NCBI GenBank assembly: GCA_965214585.1 | Contig: OZ243957.1 | Span: 1,426,001-1,490,000, forward strand | Source of the DNA: JAHCHG01 sp965214585 | GTDB taxonomy: Bacteria > Acidobacteriota > Blastocatellia > Pyrinomonadales > Pyrinomonadaceae | Length of the DNA stretch: 64,000 nt | Direction: 5' to 3' | Shown here: in pieces, positions 15,879 to 24,384 of the stretch | How the letters are laid out: every line of letters begins with the position of its first letter | Position numbering within the stretch: the first letter of the stretch is position 1 | Position numbers and translations under genes: made by a program | Notes under the pieces: model-generated | Told to the model about the DNA's origin: nothing | Databases searched by the model: none | Seen by the model: the letters and a program-made list of their open reading frames with translations, nothing else

Positions 15879-16745
15879 TTAAATTTTGGCAACGGCGACT
15901 ACTTTTTCCAGATCGGAAACCATCACGCCGCCGGGTTTTTCCTTTGTTATGGCGAACTGTTTCGGTTTTTTGATTTTCAGAGAAGCGTCAATCGGAACGA
16001 TAACTTCGCCCGATTTTGCCACGTTGAAAACGCCGCCGCTGACCGGAGTTTTTTCGTTTCGCTCCGCGTCCACGATCCAGAGTTGATAAGTTTCCTCGTC
16101 GGCATTGTTGACGGGCAGATCGTTAAAGCGGACGTAGCCTTTTTGTTTGGAATTGCTCCAGACAATATCGCCCAAAATCTCGTTTTCATTTGTCGGCGAT
16201 TTCCATTCGGTTTTGACAATATCGCTCGTCGAAGCGACCAACTGTTCGCGCTTTTCTTTGATGCTCGGTTCGGGAGTCGGCGTAGTTACCGGCGGCTGAT
16301 TTGCGACAACTTCATTATTCGGATTTATGCGCGTCGTCCAGACGTTTACTCCGAGAGCGATCAGAGCCAGAGCCGCAAATGCCCAGCCGAGCCAACTCCA
16401 GCCGAATGGTTTCGGCTCTGAAACGGTTTCTGTAACCGTTTGAGTTGTCGTCGGTTCTGCAAATTTCTGAACGACGGGCGAAGCGGTATTTTCTTTTGAA
16501 TCGCCGAAAATCGTATCGGCTTCGGCGAGAAGTTTTTCTCTTAAATGAACGGGCAGTTCTTGTTTTTCATAATCCGAATTTGCCAGAGCGATAGCCGCCG
16601 CCGCGATTTCAAAAGATTCGTCAGTTTCATACTGCGGATTTTGTCTTTTCAATTCGGTTAATTCCGCCGATTCTTCTTCGCTCAGACCGAAAAGCGTCTG
16701 GTCGGCTAGGAGTTCGAGCATTTTTTGTTTTTCTTTTTCATTCAT
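15879..16745 (-). CDS. Anti-sigma factor, RskA family
   Basis: A 288-residue single-pass membrane protein. A cytoplasmic N-terminal helical region (about 1-110) precedes one membrane segment, WSWLGWAFAALALIALGVNV, a Pro/Thr-rich spacer, and a periplasmic RskA C-terminal domain recognisable from YQLWIVDAERNEKTPVSGGV, FNVAKSGEVIVPIDASL and AITKEKPGG. The start overlaps the stop of the sigma factor gene in an ATGA, so the pair is co-translated. The protein should hold its sigma factor at the membrane until a signal causes release, probably by proteolysis as in the RskA/SigK system. Confidence 0.9.
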   Translation of the reverse strand: MNEKEKQKMLELLADQTLFGLSEEESAELTELKRQNPQYETDESFEIAAAAIALANSDYEKQELPVHLREKLLAEADTIFGDSKENTASPVVQKFAEPTTTQTVTETVSEPKPFGWSWLGWAFAALALIALGVNVWTTRINPNNEVVANQPPVTTPTPEPSIKEKREQLVASTSDIVKTEWKSPTNENEILGDIVWSNSKQKGYVRFNDLPVNNADEETYQLWIVDAERNEKTPVSGGVFNVAKSGEVIVPIDASLKIKKPKQFAITKEKPGGVMVSDLEKVVAVAKI

Positions 16746-17308
16746 GCCTTCACCTCCTTTATTTTATCGTTTTCCGCCATTTTGCCGATAATATCTTCTC
16801 TGGCTTTTATTAACCCGCGTCGGGCGTGTGTTTTGACAGTTCCCAGCGGCATCTCCAGCACATCGGCGATTTCCTGATGCGAATAGCCCTGACAAATCGA
16901 AAGATACAAAACCTTCTGTTCTTCGGGACGCAGATTTCTGATTGATTCGGCGGCTTCTTTGGCTTCAATGGAAGTTTGCAGATCGAGATCGTGTCGTTGT
17001 TTCGGCTCGAACACGACATCTTCGAGCGAATCGGGACTCAGGCGGCGATTGGATTTACGCAGGCGGTCAATCAAACGCCGTCTGGCGATCATCGCCACGA
17101 AAGTCGTTTCCGAACTTTGCATTTCATCAAATCTGCCGGCGTTTTTCCAAATCTCGATAAAAATATCCTGCACCGCATCTTCCGCATCATTTGAATTCGG
17201 CAGCAGACGCAATGCTAAAGACCAGACGAGTCCGCCGTAAGTGTCCAGACACTCCTGAACGGCAGTCTTATCTTGATTTGCGATACGTTTTAGAATAGCT
17301 TGAGCCAC
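16742..17308 (-). CDS. ECF RNA polymerase sigma factor, SigK-like
   Basis: A 188-residue ECF sigma factor, starting at a GTG. Region 2 spans about residues 20-90 with DAEDAVQDIFIEIWKNAGRF and FVAMIARRRLIDRLRK. Region 4 spans about 130-185 with LRPEEQKVLYLSICQGYSHQ and the helix-turn-helix EIADVLEMPLGTVKTHARRG. It is followed by its RskA-type anti-sigma factor with a four-base overlap, the standard arrangement for the SigK group. The regulon is unknown, though auto-regulation is usual for such pairs. Confidence 0.94.
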   Translation of the reverse strand: MAQAILKRIANQDKTAVQECLDTYGGLVWSLALRLLPNSNDAEDAVQDIFIEIWKNAGRFDEMQSSETTFVAMIARRRLIDRLRKSNRRLSPDSLEDVVFEPKQRHDLDLQTSIEAKEAAESIRNLRPEEQKVLYLSICQGYSHQEIADVLEMPLGTVKTHARRGLIKAREDIIGKMAENDKIKEVKA

Positions 17309-17449
17309 AATGTTAAAATTCTGATATAAAAAAACCCCTTGATAAAGCTAATCCGTGTTATCGCGTTAAAAAGCTGAAAAAATCAGCCGTTCATAAATTA
17401 GATTCGACAAGCGAACAAAAACGGATTCAAAAAACCAAAGGGTTTAATT

Positions 17450-17896
17450 TTACTTCCAAAGCCAAAATTTAGAGATAACAGCCAATACAAAAAGAGTAAC
17501 GGTTACGGCGGCGGAAATCAAACAAAACTGGCAAAAGGCTTGAATTTCAAAAGCCTGCAAGTATAAAAGCCAAACTGTAAAAAGCATCATTAAAGCGGTT
17601 TGCACGCCGAACAAAAACCACATCAGACGATTGCCGAAAGCCGCCAGAATTGCCAGCGAGAAAGCGGTAAAATAAGCCGCCGCGCCGAACAGAGCCAGCG
17701 GAACGCCGAAAATTTCAGCGTAAACGCTTGTTAAAACCTGCTCGCATCCGGTAATTACGCTGCACGGAACTTTTGCGCCGGAATAATGCTTAATCGTCAA
17801 ATAAGCCGCATCCGCCAAACCGAAAAGAGCGACGATTGCCGCCGCCCATTGAATTTTGCCGCTTGTCCGATTTTCCAGAAATTCCGAATCGCTCAT
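17450..17896 (-). CDS. Vitamin K epoxide reductase (VKOR) family protein
   Basis: A 148-residue integral membrane protein with four membrane helices, the normal size of a bacterial VKOR without a fused thioredoxin domain. The loop cysteines CSVITGC (Cys45 and Cys51) and the active-site CQFC (Cys122 and Cys125) are present, as is the serine after the first pair of helices' loop. VKOR homologues re-oxidise DsbA-like proteins and pass electrons to quinone. The next gene upstream on the same strand encodes a DsbA-like protein, which is the expected partner. Confidence 0.93.
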   Translation of the reverse strand: MSDSEFLENRTSGKIQWAAAIVALFGLADAAYLTIKHYSGAKVPCSVITGCEQVLTSVYAEIFGVPLALFGAAAYFTAFSLAILAAFGNRLMWFLFGVQTALMMLFTVWLLYLQAFEIQAFCQFCLISAAVTVTLFVLAVISKFWLWK

Positions 17897-17962
17897 ATAT
17901 TTTAACGAAAAGTTTACCGGCGGATAATAAAAATCTGATTTTTTAAATTACCTTTTCCCCGT

Positions 17963-18796
17963 TTATTTATCCGCTTTAGACACATTTTTCTTTGCATCCG
18001 CTTCTGTCGCTGAATTGCCCGAATCGGTTGAAGTTGTTTGATTCGGCGATGTTTGTGAATTTGCTCTCTGCAATTCGGCATCAATAATCCGGCGCATCGA
18101 ATCGAGCGTCATTTGCTGATAAGGAAGTGAAATTCCATTAATATAAATTGAAGGTGTGGAATTTACTCCCAGAGCTTTTCCGCGCTGTATGTCGGCATCA
18201 ACTCTCTGTTTTGTCGAGATCGCCGTCATATCTTCCTTGAATTTTTCAACGTCTAAGCCGATCTGTTGAGCGTATTGCTCAAAAATGGCACGCGGTTCGG
18301 GCGAATTTGACCAAGTTTGCTGATTCGTAAAAATCTGATCCTGCATTGCCCAGAATTTTCCCTGTCTTCCGGCAGATTCCGCCGCGAGCGATGCCGTGTA
18401 TGCGTTGGCGTGCATCGGAAGCGGATAATTGCGGTAAATAAAATTTATGCGCGAGCCGTAAAGGGCGTTTATTTCCTTCATCAAATTGTGAACCGCCGCG
18501 CACGTCGGACATTGGAAATCGGCAAATTCCTCAACCGTCACGGCTGCGCTCGGCGAACCTTTCGAGTTTGCCGGCTGCGCTCCCGGAGGCGCGGAATTAT
18601 AAACGGCGAGTGCCTGCGCGTTCAAATTTGCCTGCGACACATTTGAAGTGTTCGCCGTCGAAGTATTCGCCGCATTTTCGCCGCCCGCCTGCGAAAACCA
18701 CCAAACGCCCGCGATCACGGCGATTAAAACCGCGCCGATAATTATAAAAGGAACAGCCGCATTGCTGTTATTATTTTGATTTTCTATTTTTGCCAT
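17963..18796 (-). CDS. Membrane-anchored DsbA-like thiol oxidoreductase
   Basis: A 277-residue protein with an uncleaved N-terminal anchor, AVPFIIIGAVLIAVIAGVWWF, then a Thr/Asn-rich spacer and a thioredoxin-fold DsbA domain. The active site is FADFQCPTCAAVH (Cys96, Cys99) and the cis-proline loop is NSTPSIYINGI. The C-terminal tail is Ser/Thr-rich. It should introduce disulfides into exported proteins and be re-oxidised by the VKOR protein encoded 66 bases downstream; the two form a probable operon. The type with an anchor and Thr/Asn spacer is common in VKOR-containing bacteria. Confidence 0.93.
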   Translation of the reverse strand: MAKIENQNNNSNAAVPFIIIGAVLIAVIAGVWWFSQAGGENAANTSTANTSNVSQANLNAQALAVYNSAPPGAQPANSKGSPSAAVTVEEFADFQCPTCAAVHNLMKEINALYGSRINFIYRNYPLPMHANAYTASLAAESAGRQGKFWAMQDQIFTNQQTWSNSPEPRAIFEQYAQQIGLDVEKFKEDMTAISTKQRVDADIQRGKALGVNSTPSIYINGISLPYQQMTLDSMRRIIDAELQRANSQTSPNQTTSTDSGNSATEADAKKNVSKADK

Positions 18797-19020
18797 CTTA
18801 TTTTATTCTTTTCAATAAATGCACCGTTTTTTTCGTGCCATAATATCATTTATATTTTTAATCTAGTGATTATCAATTAGGCATTCGGCATTGATAATTA
18901 ATAATTATGTCACAATAAATAAACTAAAAATTGCTAAACTGTAAAACAATAATGATAACGGAACAATAAGTTATGAGCGAATCCTGTTCACTATTACAGC
19001 TTTATTTTCCGCATTTCTTG

Positions 19021-20952
19021 TCAACTTACCAATTTTCGTCGCTTTTTTCCGTGGCGGCGTTCTTCTAAAACCTCTATTGTTTCCACAACTTTTGAATAAA
19101 TTCCGTCCGCGTCCAAGCCGTATTTTGCCAATAAAAGTTTCGGATCGCCGTGCGTAATAATTCTGTCGGGAACGCCCATTCGCACGACTTTTACCGAATC
19201 GAGCATCTCGTTTTCTTCGAGCAGTTCCATCACCGCCGAACCGAAACCGCCCGCTAAATACGCTTCTTCGACGGTTACAATAACGCGCTTTGTCTGCGCC
19301 AGTGCCAAAATCAATTCAGAATCGAGAGGTTTGACGAAACGCGCGTTGACAACGGTTGCTTTAATATTGTCTTTTTCCAGATTTTCAGCCGCTTCAAGCG
19401 CGGGATGAACCATCGAGCCGTAAGCTAAAATTGCCGCGTCGCCCGCTTCGTCTTTTAAAATTTCCGCTTTTCCGATTTCCAATGTTTTCGGCTTTTCCGA
19501 AACGTCAACTCCAACGCCCGCACCGCGCGGATAGCGAATCGCGGCGGGCGCATCGTGCTGAATTGCCGTTAAGATCATATCGCGCAATTCGGCTTCGTCT
19601 TTCGGCGACATCAAAATTATGTTCGGATAACCGCGCAAATACGCGATGTCTAAAAGTCCGTGATGCGTCGGACCGTCCGCGCCGACGATTCCGGCTCTGT
19701 CCATCGCAAACGTGACGTTCAAATCCTGCAAACAAACGTCGTGAATGATCTGGTCAAAACCACGCTGCAAAAACGTCGAATAGATCGCGGCGACGGGTTT
19801 TAAGCCTTCGCAAGCCATTCCCGCGCAAAATGTAACGGCGTGCTGTTCGGCGATTCCGACATCGAACGAGCGTTCGGGAAATTTCTGTAAAATCTGGTCA
19901 ACGCCCGTTCCGTCCGGCATCGCGGCGGTCAAAGCGACGATTTCCTCGTCATTTTCCATCAATTCGCACATCGTCTGCCCGAAAATTTGCGTGTAAGTCG
20001 GCGTTGAAGATTTTTTCGATTTTGTCGGAAGTCCGGTTTTAATATCGTAAGGACCGGTCGCGTGATAAGCGTAATAATTTTTTTCGGGATTCGGAAAACC
20101 CTTGCCTTTCGTCGTCAAAGCGTGGACGATAACCGGACCGTCCTCGACCTTTTTCGCTTCTTCGAGTGCGCGGACGAGCATCGGCACATTGTGTCCGTCA
20201 ACGTAACCGATGTATTTGAAACCGAGTTCGTTGACGAGTGCGCCCGGCAAAACCGCCGCCGCAATCGCATCTTTAAATGATTTCGCCGCTTTCCGCAAAC
20301 TGTTTCCAACACCGGGAACGGATTTCAAAGTGTCGCCGATCTCGCCTTTTAAGTTGTGATAACTTTGCGCTTCCTTGATTCGGTTCAAATATCTCGTGAG
20401 CGCACCGACGGCGGGCGCGATTGACATATCGTTGTCGTTCAATAAAACGATCAAACGCGATTTCAAATGTCCGGCTTGATTTATCGCTTCCATCGCCATT
20501 CCGCCTGCTAAACTCGAATCGCCGATCAGAGCGCAAACGTGAAAATCTTCATCTTTTGCGTCGCGGGCAATCGCCATTCCGAGCGCGGCGGAAAGCGATG
20601 TCGAAGCGTGTCCCGCACCGAATGTGTCGTATTCCGATTCGTCGCGGCGCAAAAACGGGGAAAGTCCGCCGTATTTTTTGATCGTTCCCATTTGGTCGCG
20701 CCTGCCGGTCAAAATTTTGTGCGCGTAAGCCTGATGTCCGACATCCCAAACCAATCTGTCCGTCGGCGTATCAAAGGCGTAGTGCATCGCCACCGCAAGT
20801 TCCACCGCGCCAAGGCTCGCGCCCGTGTGTCCGCCGATTCGTGAAGTCGTCTCCAGTATAAATTGACGAACCTCGTCGGCAACTTCCTGTAAATCTTCGA
20901 TCCTAAGTTGTCTTAAATCTTTCGGCGAATTTATTTCCGATAAAAATCTCAT
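19021..20952 (-). CDS. dxs: 1-deoxy-D-xylulose-5-phosphate synthase
   Basis: A 643-residue thiamine diphosphate enzyme, first step of the MEP isoprenoid pathway, condensing pyruvate with glyceraldehyde 3-phosphate. The N-terminal region has WDVGHQAYAHKILTGRR and the cofactor-binding GDSSLAGGMAMEAINQAG with LLNDNDMSIAPAVGAL; the usual GDG is GDS here. The transketolase-like middle domain has DVGIAEQHAVTFCAGMA with the catalytic glutamate, and DRAGIVGADGPTHHG. A short basic tail follows. ispH of the same pathway lies at 38960. Confidence 0.96.
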   Translation of the reverse strand: MRFLSEINSPKDLRQLRIEDLQEVADEVRQFILETTSRIGGHTGASLGAVELAVAMHYAFDTPTDRLVWDVGHQAYAHKILTGRRDQMGTIKKYGGLSPFLRRDESEYDTFGAGHASTSLSAALGMAIARDAKDEDFHVCALIGDSSLAGGMAMEAINQAGHLKSRLIVLLNDNDMSIAPAVGALTRYLNRIKEAQSYHNLKGEIGDTLKSVPGVGNSLRKAAKSFKDAIAAAVLPGALVNELGFKYIGYVDGHNVPMLVRALEEAKKVEDGPVIVHALTTKGKGFPNPEKNYYAYHATGPYDIKTGLPTKSKKSSTPTYTQIFGQTMCELMENDEEIVALTAAMPDGTGVDQILQKFPERSFDVGIAEQHAVTFCAGMACEGLKPVAAIYSTFLQRGFDQIIHDVCLQDLNVTFAMDRAGIVGADGPTHHGLLDIAYLRGYPNIILMSPKDEAELRDMILTAIQHDAPAAIRYPRGAGVGVDVSEKPKTLEIGKAEILKDEAGDAAILAYGSMVHPALEAAENLEKDNIKATVVNARFVKPLDSELILALAQTKRVIVTVEEAYLAGGFGSAVMELLEENEMLDSVKVVRMGVPDRIITHGDPKLLLAKYGLDADGIYSKVVETIEVLEERRHGKKRRKLVS

Positions 20953-21128
20953 ATAATTTTTTCCGTTTTTATTCTACACTCAAACTTCGCATTTTACCTT
21001 GCCCGGCGGCAAATGTTAAATCATTGAAAATTTAATTCGCATTTTTTCGGCTAAATTTTGTTTTTCAGCGTCTTAATAAAACAATAGCGAAAGCTAAATC
21101 TAATAAAAATTTAAAAGGATTAAAACTT

Positions 21129-21683
21129 ATGAAATTCAACAGAAAAATTCTATCCGCCGCAACTCTCGCTTTCGCATTTTTTGCGTTTTCGAGCTACGTT
21201 TCGGCGCAAAACACGAACGACAATACGAATCCGCGTATGAAGCGCGAAGGAAAAATGAAAAAAGACGGAATGCGCGGCGACAAAAAAATGCGTGGCGGTC
21301 ATCGCGGGAATAAAGGGTTGCTTCGCGGTTTGCAGCAGCTCGATCTGACCGACGAACAGAAAACGCAGATTCGCGGCATTATGGAATCGAACCGAACTGC
21401 CAACGAACCGCTGCATCAGGAACTTCGCGCTCTAATGCAGAAAAAACGCGACGGCGGCTCATTAACCGAAACGGAAATTTCACGTTTTCAGGAAATAAAA
21501 GAACAGCTTGAAAATTCCGCCAACCAAACAAAACAGACAGTTTTAGCACTCCTGACCGCCGACCAACGCGCCAAATACGATCAGATGATGGAGCAGCGCA
21601 GAGAGCGTATGGAGCAGCGCAAACAACGTATGCAGGAACGCCGTCAAAATTCGTCGAAGCCTTTAAGAAATACTGAAGGCTAA
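21129..21683 (+). CDS. Periplasmic Spy/CpxP-like protein
   Basis: A 184-residue protein with signal peptide MKFNRKILSAATLAFAFFAFSSYVSA. Two LTxxQ motifs of the Spy/CpxP family are visible: LDLTDEQKTQIRGIM and LLTADQRAKYDQM, joined by helices that would form the cradle-like dimer. Residues 33-65 are rich in Met, Lys, Arg and Gly, and the C-terminal tail is a coiled MEQRRERMEQRK repeat. Relatives are chaperones or envelope stress sensors. The Met/His-rich N-terminal stretch may bind metal, which is inference. A terminator follows at 21711. Confidence 0.85.
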   Translation: MKFNRKILSAATLAFAFFAFSSYVSAQNTNDNTNPRMKREGKMKKDGMRGDKKMRGGHRGNKGLLRGLQQLDLTDEQKTQIRGIMESNRTANEPLHQELRALMQKKRDGGSLTETEISRFQEIKEQLENSANQTKQTVLALLTADQRAKYDQMMEQRRERMEQRKQRMQERRQNSSKPLRNTEG

Positions 21684-21710
21684 TCGGATTCAAAAATCAT
21701 TGGAAAAAAA

Positions 21711-21742
21711 GACACGAGAAAAATTTCCCGTGTCTTTTTTAT
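21711..21742. terminator. Terminator between convergent genes
   Basis: Stem gacacgagaa (21711-21720) pairs with ttcccgtgtc (21725-21734) with one mismatch. A-run before and T-run after make it usable from both the Spy-like gene and the opposing gene ending at 21759. Confidence 0.85.
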
Positions 21743-21758
21743 TTCACTGAAACGAAAT

Positions 21759-22286
21759 TTAACCGATGAACATTTCGTCATCCTGATAAACGCGGTCAAT
21801 CTGCTTGGGAGTCGGCGCAAACAAAACTTCCAGACCTTTTCGCACACCAGCCATTACCGCCGCAATTTCCCGCGCCGGTTCAACGACTTTAGCCTGCACA
21901 AAATCCGTCGTTGTAACGACCTTCTGCTGCGTTTCGTCAATCGTTTTGCTGACGAGTTCGACTTTCTCTTTTGCCGTCGTCGCGCTCATTCCGACAAGAT
22001 GTTTCAGTTCGATTACTTCTTCTTTGATAAGTCCGGCTGACTCGGCAAAATAGTTGCTCGCCGTTGCCAGATGCGCGGTTACTTCGTTTATTTTCAACAC
22101 GGATTCGCTTGCCAGAGATGCCTTTTCAATCAAAGGTTCTGTTTTCGCTTCGAGCCGTTCAACCGTATCAACAATTCTCTTTACCACCAACGCAATTGCA
22201 ATCATCGCAATGATAATAACAACAAAACCGACGGCAATAACAATCAGCGCAACCATCATCCAAAACAAGTAGTCGTTGTTTTCCAT
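21759..22286 (-). CDS. Membrane-anchored coiled-coil protein (DUF948-like)
   Basis: A 175-residue protein with one long N-terminal membrane helix (WMMVALIVIAVGFVVIIIAM) and a long amphipathic helix that runs to residue 150, with heptad-like spacing in VERLEAKTEPLIEKASL. This layout matches the DUF948 group, usually found beside YtxH proteins. The gene immediately upstream on the same strand encodes a YtxH protein, so the two are likely one operon. The role is unknown; envelope stress is a common inference for such pairs. Confidence 0.65.
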   Translation of the reverse strand: MENNDYLFWMMVALIVIAVGFVVIIIAMIAIALVVKRIVDTVERLEAKTEPLIEKASLASESVLKINEVTAHLATASNYFAESAGLIKEEVIELKHLVGMSATTAKEKVELVSKTIDETQQKVVTTTDFVQAKVVEPAREIAAVMAGVRKGLEVLFAPTPKQIDRVYQDDEMFIG

Positions 22287-22300
22287 AATTATTTACCGTG

Positions 22301-22882
22301 TTATATATTTTCTTTCGGAATATCTAAAAGTTTGCCGTCATCGGTATTAACTGTCGGAACATCCAGAACCTTCTTTTCCGTAATCGGATAATTCGGGCGA
22401 CCTTCCGTAAGCGGATTATTTGTTGCCGTGCGTCGTTTCTCTTCTTCGTAAGCCTCTTTTCCGGCTTCGATGGCGGCGGAGAAAGGATTGCTCGTGCGTT
22501 CCGCCGTTTCCAACGCTTTTTCCTTAGCTTTTTCGCCGACGGATTCGGCTTTTTCCGCCGCCGTGCTGTAAAGTTCGCCGACCTTTTCCTGTGCCGCCTC
22601 GTAAGCATTGCCGACTTTTTCCTGCGCCGTGCTGTAAAGTTCACCGGCTTTTTCGCGGCTCACTTCGTAGTATTCTCCGGCGCGTTCACCGACCAGACTT
22701 GCCGTTTCCTTGCTTTTTTCAACGCCTTTGCGCGTAACGTCGGCAATATCGCCGCGCAGTTCCTGTCCTGATTTCGGCGCGAAAAGCAATGCCAGAGCCG
22801 CGCCGACTCCCGTTCCGATCAACAAATATGTCAATTTGGTTGTCGCGCCCGCTTCTTCTCTTTCTTCGTAATCGTATCTCAT
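22301..22882 (-). CDS. YtxH domain protein with LEA-like 11-residue repeats
   Basis: A 193-residue protein. Residues 15-45 hold the YtxH signature: a short membrane helix, LIGTGVGAALALLFAPKSGQ, followed by ELRGDI. Residues 60-130 are built of repeats such as REKAGELYSTAQEKVGNAYE and AAEKAESVGEKAKEK, the alternating pattern of desiccation-related LEA helices. The C-terminal part is polar and probably disordered. The gene is followed by the membrane coiled-coil gene at 21759. A stress-protective role is inference from repeat composition. Confidence 0.82.
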   Translation of the reverse strand: MRYDYEEREEAGATTKLTYLLIGTGVGAALALLFAPKSGQELRGDIADVTRKGVEKSKETASLVGERAGEYYEVSREKAGELYSTAQEKVGNAYEAAQEKVGELYSTAAEKAESVGEKAKEKALETAERTSNPFSAAIEAGKEAYEEEKRRTATNNPLTEGRPNYPITEKKVLDVPTVNTDDGKLLDIPKENI

Positions 22883-23100
22883 AATAATCTCCCTTTGTGC
22901 AGGATTTTCCCCCGCCAGAATCGTCTAAACTTTTGATACAAAGAATATAACAGAAACCGTATGATAAGGGCAATCGAATTGTTTTGAAATTTGTTTTCCG
23001 AAAAATCAAGCAGGTCTGTTTTGGCTGAAAAAAATCCCGCGAACTTTAAATCCCATAATCGCATTTGATAATCACAACATACTTTTCGCACAATTGAAAT

Positions 23101-24120
23101 ATGGAATTGATCAGACCTACAAAACGCGGATTGTATGTTGAGGCGGGCGATTTTTATATAGACCCGTGGCTTCCCGTCAAACGCGCCGTTTTAACGCACG
23201 CGCACGCCGATCACACTTATCGCGGCTCGAAAAAATATCTCGTCCCGAAAGAAGGCGAACTGCTTTTTCGCACGCGGCTCTGGAACGAAGGCGAAATAGA
23301 AACTTCGGCTTACGGAAAAACGACTAATATCAACGGCGTAAAAGTTTCGTTTCATCCGGCTGGTCACGTTTTGGGTTCGGCGCAGGTTCGCGTCGAACAT
23401 AAAGGCGAAATCTGGGTTGCCTCCGGCGATTACAAACTTACGCCCGATCCGACCTGTGCGCCTTTTGAACCTGTAAAATGTCACGCATTTATTACCGAAG
23501 CGACGTTTGCTTTGCCGATTTATCATTGGACAAATCCCGATATTTTATTTGCCGAAGTCAACGATTGGTGGCGCGAAAATAAAGAAAAAGGAAAAGCGAC
23601 GGTGATTTTCGCTTATTCCCTTGGTAAAGCGCAAAGGGTGATGAAAAGCGTTGACCATTCAATCGGACGAATTTTTACGCACGGCGCAGTTGAAAAATTA
23701 ACCGAAAATTACCGCGAAATGGGCGTTGATCTTCCGCCGACAACTTACGTCGGAAGCGTCGAAAACAAAAAGGAGTTTGCCGGTTCGCTGATAATCGCGC
23801 CGCCTTCGGCGCAGGATACGCCTTGGACGCGCCGCTTCGGAGCGCAGTCAACGGCGTTCGCTTCGGGCTGGATGCGGATTCGCGGAGCGCGTCGCCGCCG
23901 CGCCGTTGACAGAGGCTTGATTTTATCCGATCACGCCGATTGGGAAGGACTTTTAACCGCCATCGAAGCCACCGAAGCCGAGCAAATTTGGGTAACGCAC
24001 GGCTACATCGAAACATTCGTCCGCTATCTGCGCGAACAGGGAAAAGACGCGCGTCCTCTCGAAACCGAATTTACGGGCGACAAACTCGACGCGGAAATTG
24101 ATGAAGGAGATGATGAATAG
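23101..24120 (+). CDS. Ligase-associated DNA exonuclease, metallo-beta-lactamase fold
   Basis: A 339-residue protein of the beta-CASP/MBL nuclease group that clusters with ATP-dependent ligases. The N-terminal metal site HAHADHTYRG (residues 36-45), the HVLGSAQV segment and GDYKLTPDPTCAPFEPV are the standard opening of this subfamily. Further metal and DNA contacts are in DHADWEGL and WVTHGYIETFVRYL. It should process DNA ends for joining. The ATP-dependent ligase gene follows on the same strand after a 264-base gap that holds a large inverted repeat. Confidence 0.92.
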   Translation: MELIRPTKRGLYVEAGDFYIDPWLPVKRAVLTHAHADHTYRGSKKYLVPKEGELLFRTRLWNEGEIETSAYGKTTNINGVKVSFHPAGHVLGSAQVRVEHKGEIWVASGDYKLTPDPTCAPFEPVKCHAFITEATFALPIYHWTNPDILFAEVNDWWRENKEKGKATVIFAYSLGKAQRVMKSVDHSIGRIFTHGAVEKLTENYREMGVDLPPTTYVGSVENKKEFAGSLIIAPPSAQDTPWTRRFGAQSTAFASGWMRIRGARRRRAVDRGLILSDHADWEGLLTAIEATEAEQIWVTHGYIETFVRYLREQGKDARPLETEFTGDKLDAEIDEGDDE

Positions 24121-24135
24121 TTTAATCGAAGAATA

Positions 24136-24376
24136 TTTTGCCCGCGAATAAGCGAAAAAAAAGGGAAGAAACTTTAACAGGGATTAAAGGGATGAACAGG
24201 GATTTTTGGAATTATTAAACCTGAAATTCAGAATCTGAAATCTAAAATTATTTTCCATCCCTTCTATCTCCTTTATCCTCGGTTAAATTCTTTCTTAAAT
24301 CTGCGTTTATCTGTGTCCATCTGTGGCTGAAATTTCTTTCTTATTCGCGTTCTTTCGCGCCGATTCGCGGGCAAAA
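24136..24376. repeat. Long imperfect palindrome between exonuclease and ligase genes
   Basis: Ends ttttgcccgcgaat (24136-24149) and attcgcgggcaaaa (24363-24376) are perfect reverse complements. Inner parts such as aagaaactttaaca and ggttaaattctttctt pair imperfectly, so most of the 264-base gap can fold back. It includes tgtgtccatctgtgg, part of a dispersed repeat also seen near 49.9 kb and 51.4 kb. No gene is present in the gap. Confidence 0.75.
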
Positions 24377-24384
24377 ATTACAAA

